Below are positions 51,040 to 60,633 of a stretch of 64,000 nt of DNA, piece after piece (positions within the stretch are counted from its first letter, which is position 1; each line of letters starts with the position of its first letter). Under the pieces are notes generated by a model, which worked only from the letters and a program-made list of their open reading frames with translations, made no database searches and had not been told where the DNA came from. This stretch comes from an uncultured Porphyromonadaceae bacterium (lineage in GTDB: Bacteria > Bacteroidota > Bacteroidia > Bacteroidales > Muribaculaceae): assembly GCA_947175265.1 (NCBI GenBank), contig CAMWMD010000008.1, forward strand, positions 1 to 64,000, written 5' to 3'. The position numbers and the translations under genes were made by a program.

Positions 51040-53148
51040 TCACAATACGGTGAGGACGCGGGCGAGAAGATTGCGGGTTGAGCCGTTGAATTTGACTTTG
51101 TACGATTTCGAGGCTGCGTCGTAACTCTCTATCGTTCCCTCTCCGAATACTTTGTGGCTGACACGTGTGCCCGGGGCAAGCGGCGCTTCCGCTCCTTGAC
51201 CGAGTTCATCGTTGAGCATAGACACCAAACCTTCTGTACCGGCTTTCAGCAGAGGGTCAAGATGACCCTCTATCCTCAACATACCTTCAGGCACCTCCGA
51301 GAGGAAGCGTGAAGGATACTTCAACGCACCGTTCTCGTTCATATATCCTTCCGACTCGCAGAGCCAGATCATCTTCTCGGCGCGTGTCACGGCAACATAC
51401 ATCAGTCGTCTTTCCTCCTCCTCGCCGTCCTGACGACGTTCCCTTATGGAGCGGTGGTTCGGAAATATCCCCTCGGTTAAACCCACGACGAACACTTCCG
51501 GGAACTCCAGACCCTTCGACTGATGGATAGTCATCATTCTCACTTTTTCAGAGTCGTTGGTGCGGTCGGCATTGGTGTAGAGTGCTATCTCCTGAAGATA
51601 GGAAATCAAATCGGCATCCCCTTCGTCAAGTCTGCCGTTCTCAAATTCCTTCATGGAATTCATGAGTTCGGTAAGGTTTTCAAGACGTTCCTCCTCCTCA
51701 TCATTTCTGTAAAGGTCTGCCAGGCCGCATTCTTTAAGGAGCCAGTCGGTAAGTTCAGACACGGGCATGATTTCAGCACGTTGGCGGGCTGCCTCTATAA
51801 GATTGAGGAAATTGCGTATCTGAGGTTTGTTGAAGGGTTTGACATCAATATTTGAGCGAAGAGCCTGCATGAGCGACGTTCCCTCCTCTTCAGCAATTTT
51901 CGTCAACGCCTTCATAGAGGCTTCGCCGAATTTTCTGGCGGGGAGATTGATTATGCGGCGGAATGATATGTCGTCGGAATCAGTCGCTACAATTCTGAGA
52001 TAACTGAGCACATCCTTTATTTCCTTACGTTCGAAAAACCTTACCCCACCCCAAACGGAGTAGGGGATATGGCGCTTCAGGAGCGACTGCTCAAGATGGC
52101 GCGACAGGAAACTGCTCCGGTAGAGGATGGCGAAATCGCTGAATCTCATACCCTCCTTCACACCCTCCTCAATACGCCCGGCGATAAATTCCGCCTCCTC
52201 TTTCTCTGATTTTGAATGAAGGTGGACACCCTGCCGCTCATTGAGCCTTATGGTGAAGAGTTCTTTCTTCACGCGGTTCTTGTTATGCTCAATGATATGG
52301 TTTGCCACATCCAGGATATCGGGAGTGGACCGGTAATTCTGATTGAGGATAATATCCGTATTGGCCTTGAAATCGACAAAAATCTTCGGATTCGCGCCTC
52401 GCCATTCGTAAATGGCTTGATCAGGGTCGCCCACGACAAAAAGGTTGCCGTGATGTTGGGTAAGGGCATGAAGGAGTTTCCAATCATCACCGGTACAGTC
52501 CTGCACCTCATCCACCATCACATAGTTGAGTTTCTCAGTCCAATATTTCCGGGCATCCTCAAAATGATTGAGAATGTATAGCGTGAAATAGAGCAGGTCG
52601 TCATAGTCAAGGGCGAACTGCTTGAGTTGCAACTTCAGGTATCTCACGGTAGCGTCAGGAGCGGCCGTAGAGGAGCAGGGGAGAAGGTGTTTCTGAATAT
52701 AATGGGTAGGCTCGTAACCTTTGAGGGCGGCCACACCCTTGAGGAAACGCTCGGCAGTGGTCTTCCGGCGGTCAACACCGAATTCCTGCATAGCCTGGCG
52801 GGCAAGCACCTTGCCGTCTTCCTCATCTATTATAGTGAAGTTCTTGGGATAACCAATACGGTATATCTCCCTGCGAAGGAATTTCGCGCAGAAACTGTGG
52901 ATGGTGCAGATGAAATCATTTACGCTGCCTCGGTCGACCATCGTCGAGATGCGCCTTTTCATCTCCTGGGCGGCCTTGTTGGTAAACGTGAGGCAGAGTA
53001 TGTTGCCCGGGCTTATTCCAATGTCATTCACCAGATAGGCATACCGGTGGGCGAGGACACGGGTTTTACCCGAGCCTGCTCCGGCCACGACACGTACCCT
53101 ACCTTCCGTGGCTTCCACAGCCGATTGTTGACGTTCGTTAAGGTTCAT
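51040..53148 (-). CDS. UvrD/PcrA/Rep-type superfamily 1 DNA helicase
   Basis: From the ATG at 53148 the protein has 702 residues. It begins MNLNERQQSAVEATEGRVRVVAGAGSGKTRVLAHRYAYL (motifs Q and I). It has ICLTFTNKAAQEM (Ia), VMVDEVQDCTGDDW (II), VVGDPDQAIYEWRGANP (III), NYRSTPDIL (IV), VRMMTIHQSKGLEFPEV (V) and RRLMYVAVTRAEK (VI). It unwinds DNA in repair and replication restart. The C-terminal tail ends in a Tudor-like strand set (GTRVSHKVFGEGTIESYD), as in PcrA. The start lies 11 bp inside ispF. Confidence 0.9.
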   Translation of the reverse strand: MNLNERQQSAVEATEGRVRVVAGAGSGKTRVLAHRYAYLVNDIGISPGNILCLTFTNKAAQEMKRRISTMVDRGSVNDFICTIHSFCAKFLRREIYRIGYPKNFTIIDEEDGKVLARQAMQEFGVDRRKTTAERFLKGVAALKGYEPTHYIQKHLLPCSSTAAPDATVRYLKLQLKQFALDYDDLLYFTLYILNHFEDARKYWTEKLNYVMVDEVQDCTGDDWKLLHALTQHHGNLFVVGDPDQAIYEWRGANPKIFVDFKANTDIILNQNYRSTPDILDVANHIIEHNKNRVKKELFTIRLNERQGVHLHSKSEKEEAEFIAGRIEEGVKEGMRFSDFAILYRSSFLSRHLEQSLLKRHIPYSVWGGVRFFERKEIKDVLSYLRIVATDSDDISFRRIINLPARKFGEASMKALTKIAEEEGTSLMQALRSNIDVKPFNKPQIRNFLNLIEAARQRAEIMPVSELTDWLLKECGLADLYRNDEEEERLENLTELMNSMKEFENGRLDEGDADLISYLQEIALYTNADRTNDSEKVRMMTIHQSKGLEFPEVFVVGLTEGIFPNHRSIRERRQDGEEEERRLMYVAVTRAEKMIWLCESEGYMNENGALKYPSRFLSEVPEGMLRIEGHLDPLLKAGTEGLVSMLNDELGQGAEAPLAPGTRVSHKVFGEGTIESYDAASKSYKVKFNGSTRNLLARVLTVL

Positions 53149-53614
53149 ATACCAATGCCACCGCATTTGCAGCGATACCCTCCCGGCGTCCTGTAAAACC
53201 GAGTCCTTCGGTAGTTGTGGCCTTTACGGATACCCTGTCAACATCTATTTTCATCACCTCAGCGAGTTTCTCCCTCATAACATCGATATGCGGTTTGAAT
53301 TTGGGCGCTTCCGCCATGATGGTGATATCCACGTTTCCTATTTCCCAACCCTTCTCACGGATCATAGTGCATACTTCAGCGAGGAGTCGCTTGCTGTCGG
53401 CTCCTTTGAAGGCGGGGTCTGTGTCAGGGAAATGATACCCTATGTCACGAAGTGCGAGGGCACCGAGAAGTGCGTCGCAAAGGGCATGGATTGCCACATC
53501 AGCATCACTGTGACCCAACAATCCGTAAGGATGATCAAATTTGATACCGCAAATCCACAGTTCGCGGTTTTCTACGAGACGATGCACGTCATATCCTTGT
53601 CCAATCCGAAACAT
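53138..53614 (-). CDS. ispF: 2-C-methyl-D-erythritol 2,4-cyclodiphosphate synthase
   Basis: The 158-residue enzyme starts FRIGQGYDVHRL (metal Asp8 and His10), and has LLGHSDADVAIHALCDALLGALALRDIGYHFPDTDP (third metal His) and VSVKATTTEGLGFTGRREGIAANAVAL at the end. It forms the cyclic diphosphate in the MEP pathway as a trimer. It is a separate gene and not an ispDF fusion. It lies between porV (88 bp upstream) and the helicase gene it overlaps. Confidence 0.95.
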   Translation of the reverse strand: MFRIGQGYDVHRLVENRELWICGIKFDHPYGLLGHSDADVAIHALCDALLGALALRDIGYHFPDTDPAFKGADSKRLLAEVCTMIREKGWEIGNVDITIMAEAPKFKPHIDVMREKLAEVMKIDVDRVSVKATTTEGLGFTGRREGIAANAVALVYEP

Positions 53615-53702
53615 ATTCGCTTATTTTGAATCTAATGATTTTTATGAGGCTAATGAGGGCGAATGAATTTTATAAGTCATAGTTCTCCCGCTTTTACTGT
53701 TT

Positions 53703-54914
53703 TTATCGGCGGCGTTTGCCGAAGAGGTCGCCCAGGCCCTCCATGTCGAAGGAGAGCGTGAGGCGCAATGTCTGGTCAAGAGGTGAACTTTGCGCGGTGG
53801 CAAGCATGTAGGAGGCATCAAGCTGCACTACGTTTAGGGAAAACCCGGCTCCGAATGTGAAATAACTTCTTCCACCCTTCATGGCATTCTCATAGTTATA
53901 GCCAAGTCGGGCAAAAAACTGCTGGTTGTAGGCATATTCGGCACCGACCGAAACGTTTATTTCCTTGAGTTCTTCGCTGAAGCCCCCCGGTGCATCAGAG
54001 AAACTTTTGAAGATAGCCGTAATCGAAGACATGTTCTCCCATTTTTCCGTTGCCTCCTCGTATTCGGTCTGTCCCTCTATTGTGTCCATATCGTAATCTT
54101 TCTGGCGAGGTTTGGTCGGAACAAGGAGTTTGTTGAGGTCAAGACCAACGGAAAGAGTATTGAAGTCGGCCACAGGAAACATGAACTGGGTTCCTATTCG
54201 GAGGTTTGCCGGAAGGAATGCGTAGGTGGTGCCATGGTCATAACTTACCTTGCTACCGATGTTTGAAATGTCGATGCCCCATGCAAACTGACACTCATTT
54301 CTGCCAATCATAGGGTAAGTGACGTAATAGCAGGAGGCGTCAAATGAGAATGCGCTTGCAGCTGTGTTTGATTCTCCTGATAGTGTATTGTCAAAGGAGA
54401 GGTCTGACAGAATATACCTGAATACCACACCCGCAGAGAATTTCTCGGAAAGTTTACGGGAATAACCTGCATCGATAGCAAACTCGTAAGGATTTATCGT
54501 CTGCAAAGGCTCTCCGGTAACATTATCAGACTCGGAGGTCACTTCTCCGAGTGAGAAATAGCGGAATGATGCGCTCACTGCCTGAATATCTCCTATCCTC
54601 CAATACCCGGTCAGGTCAGCGAGGAAAATATCGTTCACAATCTTGCGTAGCCAGGGGGTATAGGATACGGCCACACCACCCTTGCTGTAGGCGAAAGCAT
54701 ACTTCGAGGGGTTCCAGAACTGTGAGTTGACGTCAGGGTCGGTAGCCGCACCAAGGTTACCCATGCCGGAGCCTCGCGCATCCGGGGTGATGCCGAGTGT
54801 GGTCACACCCGTATTCACAGGGTTGAAATCCTCATTCTTAATATCATTCTGGGCAATCGCAACTGCTGAAAAACACAGTAGGGCACCAGGGAGTAATTTT
54901 TTTAATTCTGACAT
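53703..54914 (-). CDS. porV: Type IX secretion system outer membrane protein PorV (LptO)
   Basis: The 403-residue protein has a signal peptide (LLPGALLCFSAVAIA) and a FadL-like 14-strand barrel pattern. PorV-typical segments are TTLGITPDARGSGMGNLGAATDPDVNSQFWNPSKYAFA and WGIDISNIGSKVSYD, ending FDMEGLGDLFGKRRR. PorV shuttles T9SS cargo from the translocon to the PorU sortase. porU is 1.3 kb upstream on the same strand. It follows the fumarylacetoacetase-like gene by 2 bp. Confidence 0.92.
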   Translation of the reverse strand: MSELKKLLPGALLCFSAVAIAQNDIKNEDFNPVNTGVTTLGITPDARGSGMGNLGAATDPDVNSQFWNPSKYAFAYSKGGVAVSYTPWLRKIVNDIFLADLTGYWRIGDIQAVSASFRYFSLGEVTSESDNVTGEPLQTINPYEFAIDAGYSRKLSEKFSAGVVFRYILSDLSFDNTLSGESNTAASAFSFDASCYYVTYPMIGRNECQFAWGIDISNIGSKVSYDHGTTYAFLPANLRIGTQFMFPVADFNTLSVGLDLNKLLVPTKPRQKDYDMDTIEGQTEYEEATEKWENMSSITAIFKSFSDAPGGFSEELKEINVSVGAEYAYNQQFFARLGYNYENAMKGGRSYFTFGAGFSLNVVQLDASYMLATAQSSPLDQTLRLTLSFDMEGLGDLFGKRRR

Positions 54915-54916
54915 TT

Positions 54917-55492
54917 TTATCTGATTTCAATACGCAGGAGATTGTCATCCATTTTATTCAATTCTATCACATCGCCGATTTCAACATCCGGTCCTCCGGG
55001 GAGGAAAGGAATGATGATGTCGCCCATCTTAAGGGTATTTTCTGCCGAAACTGCGGAGAACACAGACCCTAAAGATTGCTCGGAAAGATCAAGCACCCAT
55101 TCAAATATTTTCTCACCGTTTTTCAACATCCTCACAGGCACGGCATCCGTGAATGCGGATTTTTGGAGAAAGGGGGAGAGTATGAGGGAGCGGTCGAAGG
55201 AATGGGCACGATCGGGACTCAGACCCTTTTCAAGCAGGCGCGTCTTCAGTAGGGGTGCGGTGAAATGAATCCCGACGGCCACCTCCTCAAAATAGCGTCC
55301 CGAGAACCGGGGGGAGATGGTCTTGCCGAGACGCGACACCTTGACTGCCATAACCGGGTGCGCTTCTATGACCTGAGTGTTTTCCGGGATAAAGAAGGGT
55401 TTTCCGGCATTCGTCAGCGACGAGTCCGGAAGGAAATACCACCCCTCGGGCGGCGTAAGAGAATTATTCTCATCAACAACGAAAATCTTCAT
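54917..55492 (-). CDS. Degenerate fumarylacetoacetate hydrolase (FAH)-fold protein
   Basis: The 191-residue protein aligns by eye to small FAH proteins: KPFFIPENTQVIEAHPVMAVKVSRLGKTISPRFSGRYFEEVAVGIHFTAPLLKTRLLEKG matches the (E)VELVVRI-RLGK-I---A--Y-(D)E---GIDFTARDLQ pattern. The metal-binding residues appear lost: the EVE strand has become HPVMA and the GIDF Asp is His (GIHF). An FAH-like end (MGDIIIPFLPGGPDVEIGDVIEL) remains. It is probably a pseudoenzyme. It sits between rex and porV with a 2-bp gap to porV. Whether it serves secretion is unknown. Confidence 0.65.
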   Translation of the reverse strand: MKIFVVDENNSLTPPEGWYFLPDSSLTNAGKPFFIPENTQVIEAHPVMAVKVSRLGKTISPRFSGRYFEEVAVGIHFTAPLLKTRLLEKGLSPDRAHSFDRSLILSPFLQKSAFTDAVPVRMLKNGEKIFEWVLDLSEQSLGSVFSAVSAENTLKMGDIIIPFLPGGPDVEIGDVIELNKMDDNLLRIEIR

Positions 55493-55531
55493 TGCAATCT
55501 TATATTTTTCATTTCAAGAGCCGGGAGACAG

Positions 55532-56170
55532 TTATCTTTCTGCGTTCAGCCTATTATATATGAGGGCGAGATGAGCGTAGATAGATGTGTTTGACATTAC
55601 TATCCCCTCGGCTACTTTCACACGATAAGGGGTGAAGTTCCATATTGCCTTGATACCCTCACCAATGGCAATGTCGGCTGTATCTTGCGCTTTATCGGCC
55701 GGCACGGTCAGGATGCCGATAGTAGCGGGCTCTTCCTCCATCACTTCCTCGAGGTTGTCGATATGGTGAATGGGGACATCACCTACTTTCGTCCCGATTT
55801 TGTCGGGATCCACGTCAAAGCCGGCTACAATGTTGAGTCCGTAGTTGGCAAGGCCGGAGTCTTGCATCAATGCTTTCCCGAGGCTCCCCGCACCAAATAC
55901 GTAGGCTTTATGAGGAGTGTGGAATCCAAGGAAATCGGAGAGTGTTGACGCAAGAGCCTCCACCTCATAACCTATGCGCGTCTTCCCTTTGAGGGAAAGG
56001 AATGACAGGTCTTTGGCTATCTGGGATGCGTCGACATTCAGCGCACGCGAAATCTGGGTGGAGGATACGTGTTCCACTTTCTGTGCCTTCAGGATGTCGA
56101 TGTAGGCGAGATACCACGGAAGGCGTCTCAGCGTCGGTTCGGGAAGTATTATGTTATTGAGCATGACCAA
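55532..56170 (-). CDS. rex: Redox-sensing transcriptional repressor Rex
   Basis: The 212-residue protein has an N-terminal winged helix (LPWYLAYIDILKAQKVEHVSSTQISRALNVDASQIAKDLSFL) and a Rossmann domain with HKAYVFGAGSLGKAL (NAD(H) site, about 88-102). The C-terminal swapped helix follows (WNFTPYRVKVAEGIVMSNTSIYAHLALIYN). Rex leaves DNA when NADH rises, switching fermentation and respiration genes. It lies 24 bp after porU and 39 bp before the FAH-like gene. An ATG at 56164 is an alternative start. Confidence 0.92.
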   Translation of the reverse strand: MVMLNNIILPEPTLRRLPWYLAYIDILKAQKVEHVSSTQISRALNVDASQIAKDLSFLSLKGKTRIGYEVEALASTLSDFLGFHTPHKAYVFGAGSLGKALMQDSGLANYGLNIVAGFDVDPDKIGTKVGDVPIHHIDNLEEVMEEEPATIGILTVPADKAQDTADIAIGEGIKAIWNFTPYRVKVAEGIVMSNTSIYAHLALIYNRLNAER

Positions 56171-56194
56171 GCAGGGATGTTAACTATTGAGACA

Positions 56195-59100
56195 TTATTC
56201 AGAGGCAACCGCAAGTTTCCGGGTTCGGGTGACGATATATCCGTCCTCACCGGTGACCGTAGCACGGTAGAGATATATGCCGCGCTGTACCCTCGCCCCA
56301 TTGTCGCCGCAAAGATTCCAAGGCACTTTCACCGAGCATGAAGAATCATTGATTCTTGACACCGGACCGTGCCATACAATCTTTCCGTTAAGGTCAAGAA
56401 CGTCTATCGCACATCTTGTCTCCCCCTTTGTTCCGTCAGTTGCCACTATGAAGTTGACGGATGATACAGCAGGACTTGCGTCGGCATACAGGCTTGTGAT
56501 GCAAGGCGACCAGTCGGCGGAAACCTTGAAGGTGAGTGTTGCGGAAGATGAATTGTTGGCGTTGTCCCAGACTGTGAGAGTAAGGGAATGCTCGCCGGCC
56601 GGTATCCCGTTAATAGGATAGGAGAGGGTTCCGGCAGTGAAATCTTCTGCATCCGGGGTATAGTAGAGGTTCACATCCTCGAAGAATGTCTTGTTGTCAA
56701 GGCTCAGTGTCAGTTGGTGTCCTATACCGCCGTCAGAAATGTTTATTCCTGAGGGGTCGGAGAACGAGGCGCGTATGACGGTGTTGGGGCTGACTGACGA
56801 GCCATCCGTGAAGTTGGGGTTATTTATCGTGAACTCCGAAATCAGCGGTCCGTCGTTATCCTCGGTTGCGTCAGTGTCGAACCCGTAAATGTAAAAACGG
56901 TTGAAACTGCCGTTGGCCTCGCGTCCGTCTTCGGAGGAGGCGTATGCCGTCAAAAGGGGAGCGGTGTAATTGTTCTCAATTTCGGAGGGGAGGAAGATTG
57001 TGGTGTTCCATTTTCCATCCACCACTTTCACGCGTCCTGTGTAGAGGCGTGTCTTGTGGTCGTTGTAGTACATCACCTTACCCTCCGAACCATTGCCGAA
57101 CGTCTCAATCACTTTTTCCGCATCATATAGGCTGAGTTCGGCAATTCCATTGAAATCCTCAATCGTGTTTCCGTTGCTGTCGGTCACACGTCCCTCAGCC
57201 TCGATTCTGGATCTGGCGCCGAAAACGGGGAAATCACCTGCACCCTGTGTGGAGATTCCGTTTAGTTTGTCAACTGTAAGTTCGAGAGAGGGGATAGGGA
57301 GTGACATAGCCGGGTCGCCGCAGAAGGCGTAACGCAGACGGTTGTTGTCATTATCGAGAGCATTCTTGCCATTCACCATCACGTCGCCCATACGGAGGGG
57401 GTTGCCATCCTCATCAGTGCTGAAAAGGTAGCGGGAAGTGGCGGAATTAAGGGTGCCGTTGAGCGAGATGTAGACCGTACGGCTCGGACATATCATCCCA
57501 ATCACGCCGGCATCGGGATTAAGCCAGAGCAATTCCCCTCCACTCACCTCGTCGGCATCCCAGCGCAAGAAATTGCATGTCGCCGCATAGAGGAAAGGGA
57601 GGTTGCGGTTGTCCATATTGTTGATGTCGTTCCAGGTCAGCAGATTCTCGTGAGTCCAACTTTTGGGATTGGCATGACCGATATAGTCGATGAACACCAC
57701 ACCCTCGTTGATCTTATCAAGCATCCTTGTCTTCGCCTCAGGATATACCGCACCGGTTCCTGAAAAACCGAGCCTGTAGGAATCCAGATAAAGTTTCTCA
57801 TATCTGTAGTTTGAGCCTTTTTCGCTCTTGGAAAGGTTGCTCCATACGGATTCAGCCTGGTCAAGATGAAATCCGTTGTCCTGATCATCGGCAATGATCA
57901 TGATAGAATTTCTCCACGCGCCGAGGTTTGGCTTGGTCATGTATTTCTCAAGTTTATCCACGGCGGTTTCAGCCTCTTCTGCGGTCTTGACAGGCATACG
58001 TCCTACTGCAACGCGAATTTTGGCAGTGCTCATGTTGATATCTGTGGCGTTATCGTCAAGCATACCGATATAGTCATCGGTGGAGTAGGATGTGTTTTCG
58101 GAAAACATGTTTTCCGTCTGCCATATAGGAATGCAGGGGTAGCCATTCCGTTTTACGGCAGCCGTCACCATCTTGTTGTCGTATGTCGGGCGCGACATCA
58201 GCAGGCAATACGCGGTGGGCTTTACTCCTGCCTGTTTTGCCCGCTCATGCCACATTTTCAGAAGTTTCCTGAATGCCGTGACATCCGGTGTGCCGGAGGA
58301 GAATTCATTGTAAACCTGTTCCGGGGTGAGAATTGCTGTCTTAAGACCATCATGTTTGAGATGAAGGTCGGCAAGGCGTCGGGAGGCATTCATGAACGGT
58401 TCCGGAGAAATTATCAGCATATCAGGAATATCCATGGCATGAATATCCTGGTTGGAGACCTTCCCGGCCGACGACACGGAAAGGGCAGGTCGCCCCGTGT
58501 TGAAGGCGACAAACTCATGATAACCTGCTGCTGCGCCGAAAGTGGCGGTGGAGCCTTCAAGTGTGAACGTCACAGCCTTCGGATGAATGGGATCCGTGAC
58601 ATCCCATATTCTTGTATCTTCTTTGCATCCTTCAAGTTTGGCATTGAAGGAAGTGGAATTGCTCATGCAGAAATGAAGGTCGTTCCCCGTAAGTTTCAAT
58701 TGACGGGGATAGAACACCTCAATATAGTCGAGAGCCGCAAATGAGGCAACCCCGGTGTTGGAATAATCGATGGTGACATCAAGGTTTTCATCCGCCGGAC
58801 CGGTTTGGGAGAATGTCTGCCTTGACAGGAATGTTTCTGATGAGACGACCCCGCTGATGCTATAAGTGGAGCGTGGATTATTGTTCAAGGTAACGCCGAC
58901 GGTTGATTTTCCGTTGGTCACTTTCGCGCCGAAAGTGACTCTCACGGTAGGAGCGTCGACGATATCGGGAAGTTTAAAATGGAAAGAGCGTTTATTCTGC
59001 GTACGGAAATCTTCACCGAAAATCAATCTCCCTGAATTGGAAGGTGCGGTGAGCTCCTCTTCATGCAGGAGTCTGTGCATGAAAGTGGTGAGCGTGGCCC

Positions 59101-59578
59101 TACCCGTCACGGAAGGAAGAATTTCCGGTTCCGGTCTGCTTTCCTCAATGTCGCTTATGAAATAGTAGCCCGACTGGGAGTAGGGGTTAATCTTGTGGGA
59201 GGGCATCTGGGCGGAGGCGGTCCAAGTCACGATACCCTGCGCGAAGAATACTATTCCATCCGGTGTCACCAACGAAGGGAGCACGGGGATATCGTCGGTC
59301 ATATTCTTGTCGAGACGCTCGGAGAGCATACGCCCTCCTGTGCCGTAGACGTTCACTTTCTCCGGATTGTTGAAACCAAGCGACTTCAACAAAGAATTCG
59401 GGATGAGATGCATCCCCGTCTCCTTCACTTCGATTTTCGCCCAGTTTCCTGACGCCAATCTTGATGATGAGGCGAAGAAATCGGGAGAAATTGCCGAAAC
59501 AGTCAGAGCGGAATATGCGGATATGAGAATGGTCGTGAGAAGCATGAGGAATCTCTTTCCTGAAAAGAAACGTTTCAT
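56195..59578 (-). CDS. porU: Type IX secretion system sortase PorU (C25 family)
   Basis: From the ATG at 59578 the protein has 1127 residues. It has a signal peptide (FLMLLTTILISAYSALTVSA), a long beta-rich N-terminal region (about 25-330), and a gingipain-like C25 caspase-fold domain. The catalytic His635 is in FIDYIGHANPKSW and Cys668 in YAATCNFLRWD. The C-terminal part is Ig-like, ending in a T9SS-type domain (GIYLYRATVTGEDGYIVTR). PorU removes the C-terminal signal of cargo and links it to A-LPS on the cell surface. The longer ORF start (59626) lacks signal features. Confidence 0.92.
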   Translation of the reverse strand: MKRFFSGKRFLMLLTTILISAYSALTVSAISPDFFASSSRLASGNWAKIEVKETGMHLIPNSLLKSLGFNNPEKVNVYGTGGRMLSERLDKNMTDDIPVLPSLVTPDGIVFFAQGIVTWTASAQMPSHKINPYSQSGYYFISDIEESRPEPEILPSVTGRATLTTFMHRLLHEEELTAPSNSGRLIFGEDFRTQNKRSFHFKLPDIVDAPTVRVTFGAKVTNGKSTVGVTLNNNPRSTYSISGVVSSETFLSRQTFSQTGPADENLDVTIDYSNTGVASFAALDYIEVFYPRQLKLTGNDLHFCMSNSTSFNAKLEGCKEDTRIWDVTDPIHPKAVTFTLEGSTATFGAAAGYHEFVAFNTGRPALSVSSAGKVSNQDIHAMDIPDMLIISPEPFMNASRRLADLHLKHDGLKTAILTPEQVYNEFSSGTPDVTAFRKLLKMWHERAKQAGVKPTAYCLLMSRPTYDNKMVTAAVKRNGYPCIPIWQTENMFSENTSYSTDDYIGMLDDNATDINMSTAKIRVAVGRMPVKTAEEAETAVDKLEKYMTKPNLGAWRNSIMIIADDQDNGFHLDQAESVWSNLSKSEKGSNYRYEKLYLDSYRLGFSGTGAVYPEAKTRMLDKINEGVVFIDYIGHANPKSWTHENLLTWNDINNMDNRNLPFLYAATCNFLRWDADEVSGGELLWLNPDAGVIGMICPSRTVYISLNGTLNSATSRYLFSTDEDGNPLRMGDVMVNGKNALDNDNNRLRYAFCGDPAMSLPIPSLELTVDKLNGISTQGAGDFPVFGARSRIEAEGRVTDSNGNTIEDFNGIAELSLYDAEKVIETFGNGSEGKVMYYNDHKTRLYTGRVKVVDGKWNTTIFLPSEIENNYTAPLLTAYASSEDGREANGSFNRFYIYGFDTDATEDNDGPLISEFTINNPNFTDGSSVSPNTVIRASFSDPSGINISDGGIGHQLTLSLDNKTFFEDVNLYYTPDAEDFTAGTLSYPINGIPAGEHSLTLTVWDNANNSSSATLTFKVSADWSPCITSLYADASPAVSSVNFIVATDGTKGETRCAIDVLDLNGKIVWHGPVSRINDSSCSVKVPWNLCGDNGARVQRGIYLYRATVTGEDGYIVTRTRKLAVASE

Positions 59579-59723
59579 GCTTGATATATTGGTATTTATG
59601 ATGAGGTTGCTGATTATGGATGACATAATGGTAGAGGACGGTATTGAATATTAAGCCCTGTAATAAGATAACGTTGAGATTACCGTGTATATTGTTATGA
59701 AGGGCGTTGTGGTTTGCTACTTG

Positions 59724-60494
59724 TCATTCGTGCCTGTCGGCGGTATACGGCCACAGGTCGCCCCTGAGGTAGCGTTTCCAGTCTTCCCTTGAGCCGCAGA
59801 AGGCATCGAGATCCACGTCGCCCTTTATGCCGTCGACCTTTCCATGATGGTTGAATTGCCAGAAAGACCATTCGGCATAAATGGGATTTTGGGAGAAACC
59901 GCATATCCAGAGTGGATAACCCGGGAATGACTCGGCGAGATAATCGTAGTAACCTGCGCGGTTGGAATAGAACATCACCCGGTGTCCCAATAGGTTCAGG
60001 TAGTCTACCATCTCGGTGAGGCGTGTGTTGATGATTTCCGGAGGTATGGAATCCGGATTGCCGGCCTTTTCAATGTCGATGACAAGTCCGAGTTCAGGCC
60101 TCCGGCTTCCGACGGCACGCATTAGGTTAAGGGCCTGTTCCACACCGTCGCGGTCAAACCTGAAGAAATGGTAGACCCCTTTCTTCAATCCCGCCTTGCC
60201 GGCATTCTCATAGTTGATGCGGAAATTGCGGTCTTTGAAATCACCCCCCTCCGTAGCCTTTATGAACACGAAATCTATTCCGCTCTTCTTTACCTTCACG
60301 AAATCAATGTCGCCGTTGTGTGCCGACACGTCGATACCCCTGACAGGAAACCTGTCGGGGTCTACGTATGGCGGCGTGACCATGAACTGGTGATAAGCCC
60401 AGAAAGCGGCGAAAACAAGCAGCCCGCATACAAGCAGGAAGCCCGCCGCGACAAGGACATCTTTCCATGGACGATTTGTAAAAGGTAACTTCAT
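59724..60494 (-). CDS. Membrane-anchored glycoside hydrolase family 25 lysozyme
   Basis: The 256-residue protein has one N-terminal transmembrane helix (about 13-33, VLVAAGFLLVCGLLVFAAFWA) and a GH25 barrel starting RGIDVSAHNGDIDF (Asp55), with FVFIKATEGGDF and LVIDIEKAGNP (Asp140, Glu142, the catalytic DxE), then WSFWQFNHHGKVDGI and DVDLDAF. It cleaves peptidoglycan MurNAc-GlcNAc bonds in the periplasm. It is divergent from cvpA. The 145-bp gap to porU holds no recognisable feature. Confidence 0.9.
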   Translation of the reverse strand: MKLPFTNRPWKDVLVAAGFLLVCGLLVFAAFWAYHQFMVTPPYVDPDRFPVRGIDVSAHNGDIDFVKVKKSGIDFVFIKATEGGDFKDRNFRINYENAGKAGLKKGVYHFFRFDRDGVEQALNLMRAVGSRRPELGLVIDIEKAGNPDSIPPEIINTRLTEMVDYLNLLGHRVMFYSNRAGYYDYLAESFPGYPLWICGFSQNPIYAEWSFWQFNHHGKVDGIKGDVDLDAFCGSREDWKRYLRGDLWPYTADRHE

Positions 60495-60498
60495 GATA

Positions 60499-60506
60499 CA
60501 AATTTA
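60499..60506 (-). promoter_or_regulatory. Promoter TTG-N19-TAAATTTG for the GH25 gene
   Basis: On the minus strand TAAATTTG is preceded at a normal 19-bp spacer by TTG (60528-60526). The ATG at 60494 follows the element after only 4 bases, implying a leaderless message or a later start. Confidence 0.55.
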
Positions 60507-60579
60507 GTGAAATTATTTTGATTGGCAACCGGTGTGCGGGAATTAGTCATCATGATTTTGATAATTCGCTATTATGAAC

Positions 60580-60587
60580 TAAATTTG
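60580..60587 (+). promoter_or_regulatory. Promoter TTTG-N19-TAAATTTG for cvpA-sufCDS
   Basis: TTTG at 60557-60560, a 19-bp spacer and TAAATTTG give the best match in the window to the Bacteroidetes consensus. It lies 46 bp before the cvpA ATG. Confidence 0.72.
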
Positions 60588-60633
60588 CATCCCCTAAGAA
60601 ACTGAGAAAAATAACCGAAACACGCATACTCCG

